NCBI GenBank assembly: GCA_934513205.1
Contig: CAKSWU010000020.1
Coordinates: 1 to 38,210, forward strand
DNA from: an uncultured Faecalibacterium sp.
GTDB lineage: Bacteria > Bacillota > Clostridia > Oscillospirales > Ruminococcaceae
Length of the DNA stretch: 38,210 nucleotides
Direction: 5' to 3'
Shown here: piece after piece, positions 31,358-38,210 of the stretch
Position numbering within the stretch: position 1 is the first letter of the stretch
Layout of the letters: each line of letters opens with the position of its first letter
The notes under the pieces: model-generated
The model's input: only the letters and a program-made list of their open reading frames with translations
The model's database searches: none
What the model was told of the DNA's origin: nothing
Position numbers and translations under genes: made by a program

Positions 31358-31491
31358 GCCCTCTCCGTCATTGCTAACGCAATGCCACCTCTCCCAAAGT
31401 GAGAGGCTTTGGCAGTCCACGCAAAGTCCATGGTTTTGCCAAGGGCTCTCCCTTTGGGAGAGCTGTCGAGCAAATGCGAGACTGAGAGGGC
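31358..31491. repeat. MITE-like element with GCCCTCTCNGTC terminal inverted repeats
   Basis: The ends GCCCTCTCCGTC (31358-31369) and GACTGAGAGGGC (31480-31491) are perfect inverted repeats apart from one position. The interior has ATTGC/GCAAT, CCTCTCCC/GAGAGG and GGCTCTCCC/GGGAGAGC hairpins. The TTTGGCAGTCCA core and the downstream TTTTGCC...CTCTCCCTTTGGGAGAG block align with the copy at 24620-24808. Confidence 0.78.
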
Positions 31492-31522
31492 GGGGAGGCT
31501 GACAATATTCGCAAAAAACCAA

Positions 31523-31551
31523 TTGACAAACCGCACAAAAAACGCTATATT
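31523..31551 (+). promoter_or_regulatory. Promoter of the valS T-box transcript
   Basis: Consensus TTGACA (31523-31528), a 17-bp spacer and TATATT (31546-31551) are followed immediately by the T-box leader. Confidence 0.8.
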
Positions 31552-31559
31552 CTTTTTGT

Positions 31560-31810
31560 AAATGCATTGAAAAAGAGTGTGCACTGTTTTTGCCGTTCAG
31601 AGAGCCGGAGCTTTGCTGCGAATCCGGTACGGTCGGGCAGTGCGCTGTCACTTTGGAGCAGGAGCGGTGAGCCGGTGCGGTGAGCTGCTCTCGGGGCTGC
31701 CCCACGTTACCGGGGCATCAAGGGGCACGGAGCATTCCGTGCAATTTGGGTGGTACCGCGGTATGTATTGACAGCCGTCCCATGGAACGTTCCGTGGGAC
31801 GGCTTTTTTC
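31560..31810 (+). promoter_or_regulatory. T-box riboswitch controlling valS
   Basis: The leader has a stem I closed by GCACTG (about 31580)/CAGTGC (about 31638). The best specifier is GTC at 31632-31634, a valine codon followed by a purine. The conserved T-box TGGTACCGCG is at 31751-31760; its UGGU pairs with the ACCA end of uncharged tRNA-Val. A terminator of 15 bp, AGCCGTCCCATGGAA/TTCCGTGGGACGGCT, with T6 lies at 31773-31808. Uncharged tRNA-Val should stabilise the antiterminator and allow valS expression. Confidence 0.92.
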
Positions 31811-31844
31811 GTCCCACTTCACCAATTTATACTGGGAGGACCCT

Positions 31845-34550
31845 ATGAAAGAACTTGCAAAACAGTACGATCCCAGCCAGGTGGAAGACCGCATCTACCA
31901 GTTCTGGCTGGACGGCGGCTACTTCCACACGAAGGCAGACCCCGACAAGAAACCCTACACCATCGTCATGCCGCCCCCGAACGTCACCGGTCAGCTGCAC
32001 ATGGGCCATGCGGTGGATAACACCATGCAGGATATCCTCATCCGCACCAAGCGGATGCAGGGCTACGCCGCTCTGTGGGTGCCCGGCACCGACCACGCCT
32101 CCATTGCCACCGAGGCTAAGGTGGTGGAGGCCATGCGCGCCGAGGGTCTGACCAAGGAGATGGTGGGCCGCGATGGTTTTCTGGACCGCGCATGGGCATG
32201 GAAGACCAAGTACGGCAACCGCATCGTCAGCCAGCTGAAGAAGCTGGGCAGCAGCTGCGACTGGGAGCGCGAGCGCTTTACCATGGACGAGGGCTGCTCT
32301 GAGGCCGTCAAGGAAGTGTTCGTGCGCCTGTACGACAAGGGGCTGATCTACCGCGGCAACCGCATGGTCAACTGGTGCCCCCACTGCAACACCTCCATTT
32401 CCGACGCCGAGGTGGAGTACGAGGAGAAGGACGGCAATTTCTGGCACCTGCTGTACCCGGTCAAGGAGACCGGCGAGATGCTGGAGCTGGCCACCACCCG
32501 CCCCGAGACCATGCTGGGCGATACCGCCGTTGCCATCAACGGCGAGGATCCCCGCTACGCCCATCTGCACGGCTGCCATGTGGTGCTGCCCCTGCTGAAC
32601 AAGGAGATCCCCATCGTCTGCGATGAGCACGCCGATATGACCAAGGGCACCGGTGTCGTGAAGATCACCCCCGCCCACGACCCCAACGACTTTGAGGTGG
32701 GTCTGCGCCATGACCTGCCCATCGTGCGCGTGTTCACCTATGACGGCCACATGACCGGCGCTGCCGATAAGGCTGCTGCCGATGCCCTGTTCGCCTCCGG
32801 CAAGAACACCATCAACGAGCCCGAAGTGCTGGACTGCGGCAAGTACGCCGGTATGACCACTCTGGAAGCCCGCAAGGCCATCCTGGCCGACCTGAAAGAG
32901 GGCGGCTTCCTGAAGGAGATCGAGCCCCTGAAGCACGAGGTCGGCACCTGCTACCGCTGCCACTCCACCATCGAGCCCATGGTGTCCAAGCAGTGGTTCG
33001 TGAAGATGGAGCCGCTGGCAAAGCCTGCCATCGAGAGCGTGGAGAAGGGCGAGATCAAGTTCGTGCCCGAGCGCTTTACCAAGAACTATATGAACTGGAT
33101 GAAGAACACCCGCGACTGGTGCATCAGCCGCCAGCTGTGGTGGGGTCATCAGATCCCGGCTTGGTACTGCGACGACTGCGGCGAGACCGTGGTGGCAAAG
33201 TCTGCTCCCTGCGCCTGCCCCAAGTGCGGCAGCACAAAGCTGACCCGGGACCCGGATACCCTGGATACCTGGTTCTCCTCTGCCCTGTGGCCCTTCAGCA
33301 CGCTGGGCTGGCCCAACGAGGACAGCGCCGACCTGAAGTATTTCTACCCCACCAACACCTTGGTCACCGGCTATGACATCATCGGCTTCTGGGTCAGCCG
33401 CATGATCTTCTCCGGTCTGGCTTACACCGGCAAGGCTCCCTTTGACACCGTCTGCATCCACGGCATCGTCCGCGACAGTCAGGGCCGCAAGATGTCCAAG
33501 AGCCTTGGCAACGGCATCGACCCGCTGGAGGTCATTGCCCAGTACGGTGCAGACGCCCTGCGCTTTATGCTGGTGGACGGCTCCACCCCGGGCAACGATA
33601 TGCGCTATATCGAAAAGAAGGTGGAGGCTGCCCGCAACTTTGCCAATAAGCTGTGGAACGCCACCCGCTTTGTGCTGATGAACCTGCCCGAGGACTTTGA
33701 GCCGGGCCTGCCCAGCGAGGACAAGCTGGACATGAGCGACAAGTGGGTGCTGACCAAGCTGAATCAGGTGGCCGGTGCCATGACCGACAACCTCGACCAC
33801 TACGAGATGGGTCTGGCTGCTGCCAAGATCAACAGCTTCATCTGGGACGTCTACTGCGACTGGTTCATCGAGATCGCAAAGCCCCGCCTGAACTCCGGCG
33901 ACGCACAGCAGGCGGATACCGCCCGCCGTGTGCTGGTGTATGTGCTGGATAAGGCGCTCAAGCTGCTGCATCCCTTCATGCCCTTCATCACCGAGGAGCT
34001 GTATCAGGCTCTGCCCGGCTCTGCCGAGACCATCATGACGCAGGCATGGCCCACCTTTGACGCCGCTCACAACTGGGCAGCCGAGGAAGAAGCCTTTGAA
34101 AAGGTGATGGATTATATCAAGGCTGTGCGTACCATGCGCACCGAGATGAACGTGCACCCCGCCAAAAAGACCAGCATGATCATCGAGACTGCCGATGCCG
34201 CCCCCTTCCAGAACGCACAGGTCTATCTGGCCAAGTTCGCCTTTGCCACCGATGTGACCTTTACCGAAAAGTACGAGGGCAGCACCGACGGCATGGTGCA
34301 GGTGTCCACCCACGCCGCCCGCGGCTTCATCCCCATGATGGAGCTGATCGACCGCGACAAGGAGCTGGCCCGCCTGAACAAGGAAAAGGCCAAGGCTGAA
34401 AAGGAAATGGCCATGTTCGGCAACCAGCTGAACAACCCCAAGTTCGTGGAGCGCGCCCCGGCGGCTCTGGTGGAGGACATCCGCAGCAAGTTCGCCAAGA
34501 GTCAGGACAAGCTGGCAAACATCGAGCAGAGCATCAAGGCTCTGGGCTGA
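31845..34550 (+). CDS. valS: Valyl-tRNA synthetase
   Basis: ValS is a 901-residue class I synthetase that charges tRNA-Val and edits misactivated threonine. The HIGH-type signature HMGH is at 52-55 in PNVTGQLHMGHAVDN and KMSKS is at 549-553. The CP1 editing domain between them includes LATTRPETMLGDTAVAIN and GTGVVKITPAHDPNDFEVG. A zinc-ribbon-like cluster of Cys (CDDCGE, CPKCGS) is inserted near residues 443-465. The C-terminal coiled-coil arm (about 830-901) is present. ATG 31845 follows GGGAGGA; upstream in-frame codons fall in the T-box. It is cotranscribed with the vanZ-like and folC-like genes. Confidence is very high. Confidence 0.97.
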   Translation: MKELAKQYDPSQVEDRIYQFWLDGGYFHTKADPDKKPYTIVMPPPNVTGQLHMGHAVDNTMQDILIRTKRMQGYAALWVPGTDHASIATEAKVVEAMRAEGLTKEMVGRDGFLDRAWAWKTKYGNRIVSQLKKLGSSCDWERERFTMDEGCSEAVKEVFVRLYDKGLIYRGNRMVNWCPHCNTSISDAEVEYEEKDGNFWHLLYPVKETGEMLELATTRPETMLGDTAVAINGEDPRYAHLHGCHVVLPLLNKEIPIVCDEHADMTKGTGVVKITPAHDPNDFEVGLRHDLPIVRVFTYDGHMTGAADKAAADALFASGKNTINEPEVLDCGKYAGMTTLEARKAILADLKEGGFLKEIEPLKHEVGTCYRCHSTIEPMVSKQWFVKMEPLAKPAIESVEKGEIKFVPERFTKNYMNWMKNTRDWCISRQLWWGHQIPAWYCDDCGETVVAKSAPCACPKCGSTKLTRDPDTLDTWFSSALWPFSTLGWPNEDSADLKYFYPTNTLVTGYDIIGFWVSRMIFSGLAYTGKAPFDTVCIHGIVRDSQGRKMSKSLGNGIDPLEVIAQYGADALRFMLVDGSTPGNDMRYIEKKVEAARNFANKLWNATRFVLMNLPEDFEPGLPSEDKLDMSDKWVLTKLNQVAGAMTDNLDHYEMGLAAAKINSFIWDVYCDWFIEIAKPRLNSGDAQQADTARRVLVYVLDKALKLLHPFMPFITEELYQALPGSAETIMTQAWPTFDAAHNWAAEEEAFEKVMDYIKAVRTMRTEMNVHPAKKTSMIIETADAAPFQNAQVYLAKFAFATDVTFTEKYEGSTDGMVQVSTHAARGFIPMMELIDRDKELARLNKEKAKAEKEMAMFGNQLNNPKFVERAPAALVEDIRSKFAKSQDKLANIEQSIKALG

Positions 34551-34554
34551 GACG

Positions 34555-35055
34555 GTGGAACACGATAACGAGCGCACCTCGCCGTGGCTCATTGCGGCCC
34601 GGGTGGTGTTCACGCTGGCACTGGCGGGCTGTATCTGGTTCATCTTTTCCAACTCCATGGCAGTGGCGCAGGTGTCCAGTGCATCCAGCGGACGGGTCCT
34701 TCAGCTGATGCAGGCGGCGCTGCGCCGTCTGGGCCATCCCGCCCTTGCACAGCGGCTGACCATGCACCTTGTGCGCAAGCTGGCGCATTTCTGCGAGTAT
34801 CTGCTGGAAGGCTTTCTGCTCATGCTCTGCATGCGGGTATACAGCCGCCATCCGCTGCGCCACATCACCGTGCCCATGCTGGGCGGGGTGCTTACGGCGC
34901 TGACGGATGAGACCATCCAGCTCTATTCCCCCGGACGCAGCAGTCAGGTCACCGATGTGTGGCTGGACTCGGTGGGCGTTCTGGCGGGCATCCTTGCGGC
35001 GCTGGTGCTGATGGCACTGCTGCATCTTCTGTTCCATCATCGTGATAAGGAGTAA
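34555..35055 (+). CDS. VanZ-family membrane protein
   Basis: This 166-residue integral membrane protein belongs to the VanZ family. Transmembrane segments are predicted at about 12-33, 75-97, 101-115 and 138-158. The family motif is clear: RKLAHFCEYLLEGFLL, then ALTDETIQLYSPGRSSQVTD, VWLDSVGVLAG, with the conserved K-H-E and D-E-Q-R-D residues. VanZ itself confers low-level teicoplanin resistance by an unclear route; most homologues are of unknown function, so resistance should not be inferred. The start is GTG 34555, four bases after the valS stop, with no clear Shine-Dalgarno, suggesting translational coupling. Confidence 0.85.
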   Translation: MEHDNERTSPWLIAARVVFTLALAGCIWFIFSNSMAVAQVSSASSGRVLQLMQAALRRLGHPALAQRLTMHLVRKLAHFCEYLLEGFLLMLCMRVYSRHPLRHITVPMLGGVLTALTDETIQLYSPGRSSQVTDVWLDSVGVLAGILAALVLMALLHLLFHHRDKE

Positions 35056-35058
35056 CCA

Positions 35059-36321
35059 ATGACCATCCAACAGGCAAATCAGTATTTCACCGCTCTGCCG
35101 GAGGGCTTTGCCTCTACCCCGCAGCTGCGGCAGGCACTGACCGCATCGGTGCAGCAGGTGCAGTTCGTGGGCGTGGCGGGCACCGCCGGCAAAACGGCGG
35201 TGGCACGTCTGCTGGCGGCTGTGCTGCAGGCGCAGGGCATCCGTGCGGGTCTGTACTGCGCGGGCTGCGAGCCGCTGGAAAAGCGCATCCGGGTGGATGG
35301 CGCTCCCGTGGACGAGACCCTGCTGTGCCGCGCTGCCGATGCTCTTGCTGCCCGGGAGGAGCTGCCTTTGCAGGCCGCCGAGCTGGCGGCAGCCGCCTGC
35401 TGCTTTGGCGAAGCCGGCTGCACGCTGGCTGTGGTGGAGCTGCCGGACGCGGGCCTTGCCGAAGCACTGCCCCAGATGCCGGTGTGCGCCGTCACAGCGG
35501 TGGGACCGGACGGCGTCAGCCGCTCGGTGGAACGTCTGGCGGCGCTGGCGGGCGGCGTCATGCGCAAGGACAGCATCTGTGTCACCGCACCGGAGCAGCC
35601 CAAGGCGGTGCTCAGCGAGCTCATTGTGGCTGCAGGAAAGTGCGGCTGCGAGCTGGTGGTGCCGGACCCGGAGGACATCACCTTTCTGGAGGCGGAAAAG
35701 TTTTCCAGCCGGGTGGACTACGGCGGCTACACGGTGCCGCTGGCCTTTCTGGGGCGTCACGCCGCAGGCAATGCCGCCATGGCGGTGGAACTGGCACTGG
35801 CGCTCTGCCGCAAGGGCTTTGACATCACCGATGACGCCATTCTGGAGGGCCTTGCGGCGGTGGACAACCGCAGCAGCATCCGGGTGGTCTCCCAGCAGCC
35901 GCTGGTCATTCTGGATGCCTGCCGCACCCCGCAGCAGGCTGCTGCGCTGCTGCGCGTGCTGAATATGGCAAAGGTGCGCCACATGAGCGCCATCATCGGC
36001 CTGACCGAGGAGGAGGGCGCCGAGGCGTTCTTCTCCGCGCTGGAGACCGGTCTGAGCCCCGAGGAACAGAAAAAGGACAAGTCCACCATGCCCGGCATGA
36101 GCGAAAACCCCTTTGACCGGGTGTATCTCGTCACGCCTGACGGCGTGGAGGAGCAGCTGACCCGGCGGCTGACCGAGAAGGCAAAGTATCATTTTGATGC
36201 ACAGCTCTGTACCAGTCTGGCCGAGGCGGTGCAGCTGGCGCACGCCAACACCCGCCGCGGTCTGCTGGTCTGCGGCAGCGAGGCGGCAGTGCTGGAAGCC
36301 GCTGCCCTTCTGGCGGAGTGA
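35059..36321 (+). CDS. Divergent FolC-like Mur-ligase-family protein
   Basis: This 420-residue protein has the layout of folylpolyglutamate/dihydrofolate synthase, which often follows valS in Firmicutes. The P-loop GVAGTAGKTAVARLL (about residues 37-50) matches the Mur-ligase GTxGK[ST] pattern. The GRHAAGNAAMAVELALAL block corresponds to the central domain's HxxxN region, and ILDACRTPQQAAALL stands where FolC has LDGAHNP. The His-Asn-Pro of that motif is replaced and several other FolC residues are missing, so catalytic activity is uncertain. AAGGAGTAA precedes ATG 35059. A related ligase with another substrate, or a degenerate FolC, is possible. Confidence 0.75.
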   Translation: MTIQQANQYFTALPEGFASTPQLRQALTASVQQVQFVGVAGTAGKTAVARLLAAVLQAQGIRAGLYCAGCEPLEKRIRVDGAPVDETLLCRAADALAAREELPLQAAELAAAACCFGEAGCTLAVVELPDAGLAEALPQMPVCAVTAVGPDGVSRSVERLAALAGGVMRKDSICVTAPEQPKAVLSELIVAAGKCGCELVVPDPEDITFLEAEKFSSRVDYGGYTVPLAFLGRHAAGNAAMAVELALALCRKGFDITDDAILEGLAAVDNRSSIRVVSQQPLVILDACRTPQQAAALLRVLNMAKVRHMSAIIGLTEEEGAEAFFSALETGLSPEEQKKDKSTMPGMSENPFDRVYLVTPDGVEEQLTRRLTEKAKYHFDAQLCTSLAEAVQLAHANTRRGLLVCGSEAAVLEAAALLAE

Positions 36322-36351
36322 GCCGACAGCTTTTTCTAAAAAATAACGCAG

Positions 36352-36390
36352 AGATCCCGTACACTGAAACCATGTGTACGGGATCTTTTT
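36352..36390 (+). terminator. Terminator after folC-like gene, just before spoIIAA
   Basis: The perfect 12-bp stem AGATCCCGTACA/TGTACGGGATCT with an 11-nt loop is followed by T5. It lies 25 bp before the spoIIAA start, so any spoIIA promoter must overlap or precede it. Confidence 0.85.
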
Positions 36391-36414
36391 GTTTGCAAAG
36401 GAGATGGACAAGCC

Positions 36415-36732
36415 ATGGCAACCGTAAGCTTCAGCCCGGCAGGAGAGTGTCTTTATGCGTTTCTGGCGGGCGAGATCGACCACGATGCAGCCCGGGATCT
36501 TCGCGTCCGGCTGGACGATGCGCTGGTCAGCCGCGGACCCGGGACCATGATTCTGGACTTTGGCGGTGTGAGTTTTATGGATTCCTCCGGTGTGGGGCTG
36601 ATCCTGGGCCGTCAACGCATCGCCCGCACCATGGGAACGGTGCTGAAGGTGCAGCATACCCCGGCGCAGCTGGCCCGGATGCTGCAGCTGGCAGGAATCG
36701 TCTGCGTCTGTGCAGGACAGAAGGAGGAATGA
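36415..36732 (+). CDS. spoIIAA: Anti-sigma F factor antagonist SpoIIAA
   Basis: SpoIIAA is a 105-residue STAS-domain protein that binds SpoIIAB and frees sigma F in the forespore when dephosphorylated. The phosphorylation site S58 is in FMDSSGVGLILGR, at the same number as in B. subtilis. The strand MILDFGGVSF precedes it. AAAGGAG lies 9-10 nt before ATG 36415. It is the first gene of the spoIIA operon, and a strong terminator lies directly upstream. The phosphatase SpoIIE is not in the window. Confidence is high given the three-gene context. Confidence 0.93.
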   Translation: MATVSFSPAGECLYAFLAGEIDHDAARDLRVRLDDALVSRGPGTMILDFGGVSFMDSSGVGLILGRQRIARTMGTVLKVQHTPAQLARMLQLAGIVCVCAGQKEE

Positions 36733-36735
36733 AGC

Positions 36736-37176
36736 ATGAAAGCAGAAAACACCACGAAGATCCAGTTCGACTCGCTCAGCGTGAACGAAAGTTATGCCCG
36801 GGGCGCGGCGGCGGCCTTTCTTGCCCGGTACGACCCCACCGTGCCGCAGCTGGCGGACATCAAGACCGCCGTGTCCGAGGCGGTCACCAACTGCATCGTC
36901 CACGCCTACCCGGACCGCATCGGGCCGGTGCGTATGACCATTGCCGTCTATCCCGACCGGGAGGTGCACATCATGGTCACGGATCAGGGCATCGGCATCC
37001 CCAATGTAGAGCAGGCCATGCAGCCATTGTTCACCACCGGAAACCCGGAGGAACGCTCGGGTCTGGGCTTTGCCGTGATGCAGAGCTTTATGGATAAGGT
37101 CAAGGTCACATCCAGACCGGGCAAAGGGACGAAGGTGCTGCTGGTCAAACGCCTGTCCCCGCGCAGCACTACATAA
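36736..37176 (+). CDS. spoIIAB: Anti-sigma F factor / serine kinase SpoIIAB
   Basis: SpoIIAB is a 146-residue GHKL-fold protein that holds sigma F inactive and phosphorylates SpoIIAA with ATP. The N-box SEAVTNCIVHAYP (about 47-59), G1-box VTDQGIGIPNVEQA (about 80-93) and G2 region RSGLGFAVMQSF (about 109-120) are complete. The length equals the B. subtilis protein. It starts 3 bp after spoIIAA with AGGAGGAATGAAGC around the junction and ends 20 bp before sigF. Confidence is very high. Confidence 0.95.
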   Translation: MKAENTTKIQFDSLSVNESYARGAAAAFLARYDPTVPQLADIKTAVSEAVTNCIVHAYPDRIGPVRMTIAVYPDREVHIMVTDQGIGIPNVEQAMQPLFTTGNPEERSGLGFAVMQSFMDKVKVTSRPGKGTKVLLVKRLSPRSTT

Positions 37177-37196
37177 ATAAGAAGGGCGGTCAGGGT

Positions 37197-37871
37197 ATGG
37201 TATCGGACAAGACCCGGCGGGAACGATTCATTGAGCAGAATCTGGGACTGGCGCATTCCTGCGCAGGACGGTTCCGCGGCAGAGGCATCGACTATGATGA
37301 CCTGTACAGTGCCGGCTGCATGGGGCTGATCAAAGCGTATGATAACTTTGACGAAAGCCGGGGCGTCTGCTTCTCCACCTACGCTGTGCCGGTCATCCTT
37401 GGCGAGATCAAAAAGCTGTTCCGGGACGGCGGAACGGTCAAGGTGAGCCGCTCTTTAAAAGAACTGGGGATGCGGGTGCAGGCTGCGCGGGAACACCATG
37501 TGAAGGTCTGCGGCACAGAGCCAACACTGTCGCAGCTGTCGCAGGAACTGGAGGAGCCGGTGGAAAATATCACCCTTGCCATTCAGGCATCACAGCCCGC
37601 CATGAGCCTGACCCCGGAAAACACCGGAGAAGAAGAACATCAGCTGGACATTCCGGTGGAGTCTCCCGAGGAAGCACTGGCAGAGCGGATTAGTCTGGCA
37701 GAAGTGCTGCGAACTCTGCCGGAGCAGGACCAGCAGTTGATCCGGCTGCGATTCTATGGCGGCAAGACCCAGAGCGAAACCGCAAAGGTCCTGCATACCA
37801 CGCAGGTGCAGATCTCCCGGCGGGAACGCAAGATCCTGACCCTTCTCCGCAGGCGGCTTTTGGAAGAATAG
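37197..37871 (+). CDS. sigF: Sporulation sigma factor SigF
   Basis: SigF is a 224-residue sigma-70-family factor of the SigF/SigG/SigB group. Region 2 includes EQNLGLAHSCAGRFRGRGID, DLYSAGCMGLIKAYDNFD and VCFSTYAVPVILGEIKKLFR. Region 3 has PTLSQLSQELEEPVENI. Region 4 has the helix-turn-helix LRFYGGKTQSETAKVLHTTQ, then VQISRRERKIL. Position after spoIIAB identifies it as sigma F, the first forespore-specific factor. ATG 37197 follows a weak GAAGGGCGG. No terminator hairpin with a clear T-run follows. Confidence is high for SigF by context. Confidence 0.92.
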   Translation: MVSDKTRRERFIEQNLGLAHSCAGRFRGRGIDYDDLYSAGCMGLIKAYDNFDESRGVCFSTYAVPVILGEIKKLFRDGGTVKVSRSLKELGMRVQAAREHHVKVCGTEPTLSQLSQELEEPVENITLAIQASQPAMSLTPENTGEEEHQLDIPVESPEEALAERISLAEVLRTLPEQDQQLIRLRFYGGKTQSETAKVLHTTQVQISRRERKILTLLRRRLLEE

Positions 37872-37954
37872 ATGCCATACTTCCCAGAAATAAAGGAAAA
37901 AACTGGGCAAAAAGTAAAAAGAAAGACTTCATGCAAAAAATGTAAAGAAAAGTC

Positions 37955-37983
37955 TTGCTTTTTGCAAATCACTGTGATAAAAT
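37955..37983 (+). promoter_or_regulatory. Upstream tandem promoter P1 (rRNA-type)
   Basis: TTGCTT (37955-37960), a 17-bp spacer and TAAAAT (37978-37983) in the context GTGATAAAAT sit downstream of an A/T-rich stretch like an UP element. Confidence 0.65.
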
Positions 37984-38094
37984 ACGTTACTGTCAGGCGG
38001 ACGTCCGACAGAACAGAAAATGTTTGAAACGGACGGCGTAGCGAGAAGAATCAAAGAACTTCGACAAGAAATTTGAAAAACTTCAAAAAAGTGC

Positions 38095-38123
38095 TTGACA
38101 ACTTGTCACGAAAGTGATAAAAT
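38095..38123 (+). promoter_or_regulatory. Downstream tandem promoter P2 (rRNA-type)
   Basis: TTGACA (38095-38100), a 17-bp spacer and TAAAAT (38118-38123) use the same GTGATAAAAT context as P1. An A-rich tract precedes it. Confidence 0.75.
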
Positions 38124-38129
38124 AATCTA

Positions 38130-38210
38130 GCTTTCAGCCGCAAGGCTGAGGCGCACAGGACCTTGAAAATTGAACAATATCGAAAAACTTGTAAGGAACC
38201 TTTAAGTGTT
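38130..38210 (+). other. Probable rRNA operon leader (16S beyond the window)
   Basis: A hairpin TCAGCC-GCAA-GGCTGA (38134-38149) is followed by GACCTTGAAAATTGAACAA, like the boxA-type antitermination leader of Firmicute rrn operons. The window ends before any 16S sequence, so the call rests on promoters and leader only. Confidence 0.6.

Noticed and set aside
34555..35055. Glycopeptide resistance determinant
   Set aside because: The protein is VanZ-family only; no vanHAX-type genes are present and most family members have no known resistance role.
1..38210. tRNA genes, transposases, prophage genes or CRISPR-cas
   Set aside because: No cloverleaf with a T-loop motif, no transposase, integrase or phage structural protein, and no direct-repeat array was found by reading the window.

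Overview
The window is about 38 kb of GC-rich, densely packed chromosome from a Gram-positive anaerobe of the Clostridia. Gene order (the nusA-infB operon, the spoIIA operon, valS-folC), T-box control of valS, an LPXTG surface protein and the intergenic repeats suggest the Oscillospiraceae/Ruminococcaceae. Faecalibacterium or a close relative (Subdoligranulum, Gemmiger) is my best guess; this is inference from gene content and style, not a database result. No tRNA, CRISPR array, IS transposase or prophage was seen.

Layout. 1-3540: topoisomerase IV genes parE (5' truncated) and parC. 4014-6102: rlmH and glyS. 6130-6510: a compact noncoding/small-ORF locus that looks like a type I toxin-antitoxin module. 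6610-7851: an M29 aminopeptidase. 7896-16388: the translation and ribosome-maturation operon rimP-nusA-rnpM(ylxR)-ylxQ-infB-rbfA-nrnA-truB-ribF, with its own promoter, a leader hairpin and a terminator. 16533-18924: a repeat-rich LPXTG surface protein whose promoter spacer is a run of ten C. 19043-22670 (minus): polA-tsaD. 22864-24534: a ferredoxin (minus), an ArsC/Spx-like protein and an unknown membrane-anchored protein. 24854-29411 (minus): a GT2 glycosyltransferase, a DUF4358-like lipoprotein, an Lrp/AsnC regulator, hflX and a GNAT acetyltransferase. 29563-31350: a homocysteine methyltransferase/MTHFR fusion. 31523-36321: T-box-valS-vanZ-like-folC-like. 36415-37871: spoIIAA-spoIIAB-sigF. 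37872-38210: two strong tandem promoters and a leader typical of an rRNA operon that would begin just past the window.

The most interesting material is intergenic. (1) A roughly 100-nt two-hairpin element occurs three times, at 1001-1096 (inverted), 1178-1277 and 3892-3990. Its stems differ in sequence yet keep pairing, while the loops and lengths are conserved, so it is a strong candidate for a structured RNA or repeat family. (2) A 32-codon hydrophobic peptide gene and a short RNA gene converge at 6177-6475, flanked by inverted repeats. The layout resembles txpA/RatA-type toxin-antitoxin pairs. (3) The C10 tract sits inside a 17-bp promoter spacer of the surface protein gene and is a classic configuration for phase variation. 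(4) MITE-like elements with GCCCTCTCNGTC terminal inverted repeats occur at several places, including inside the infB operon. (5) A promoter-terminator unit at 27288-27434 contains no convincing ORF and may encode a small RNA.
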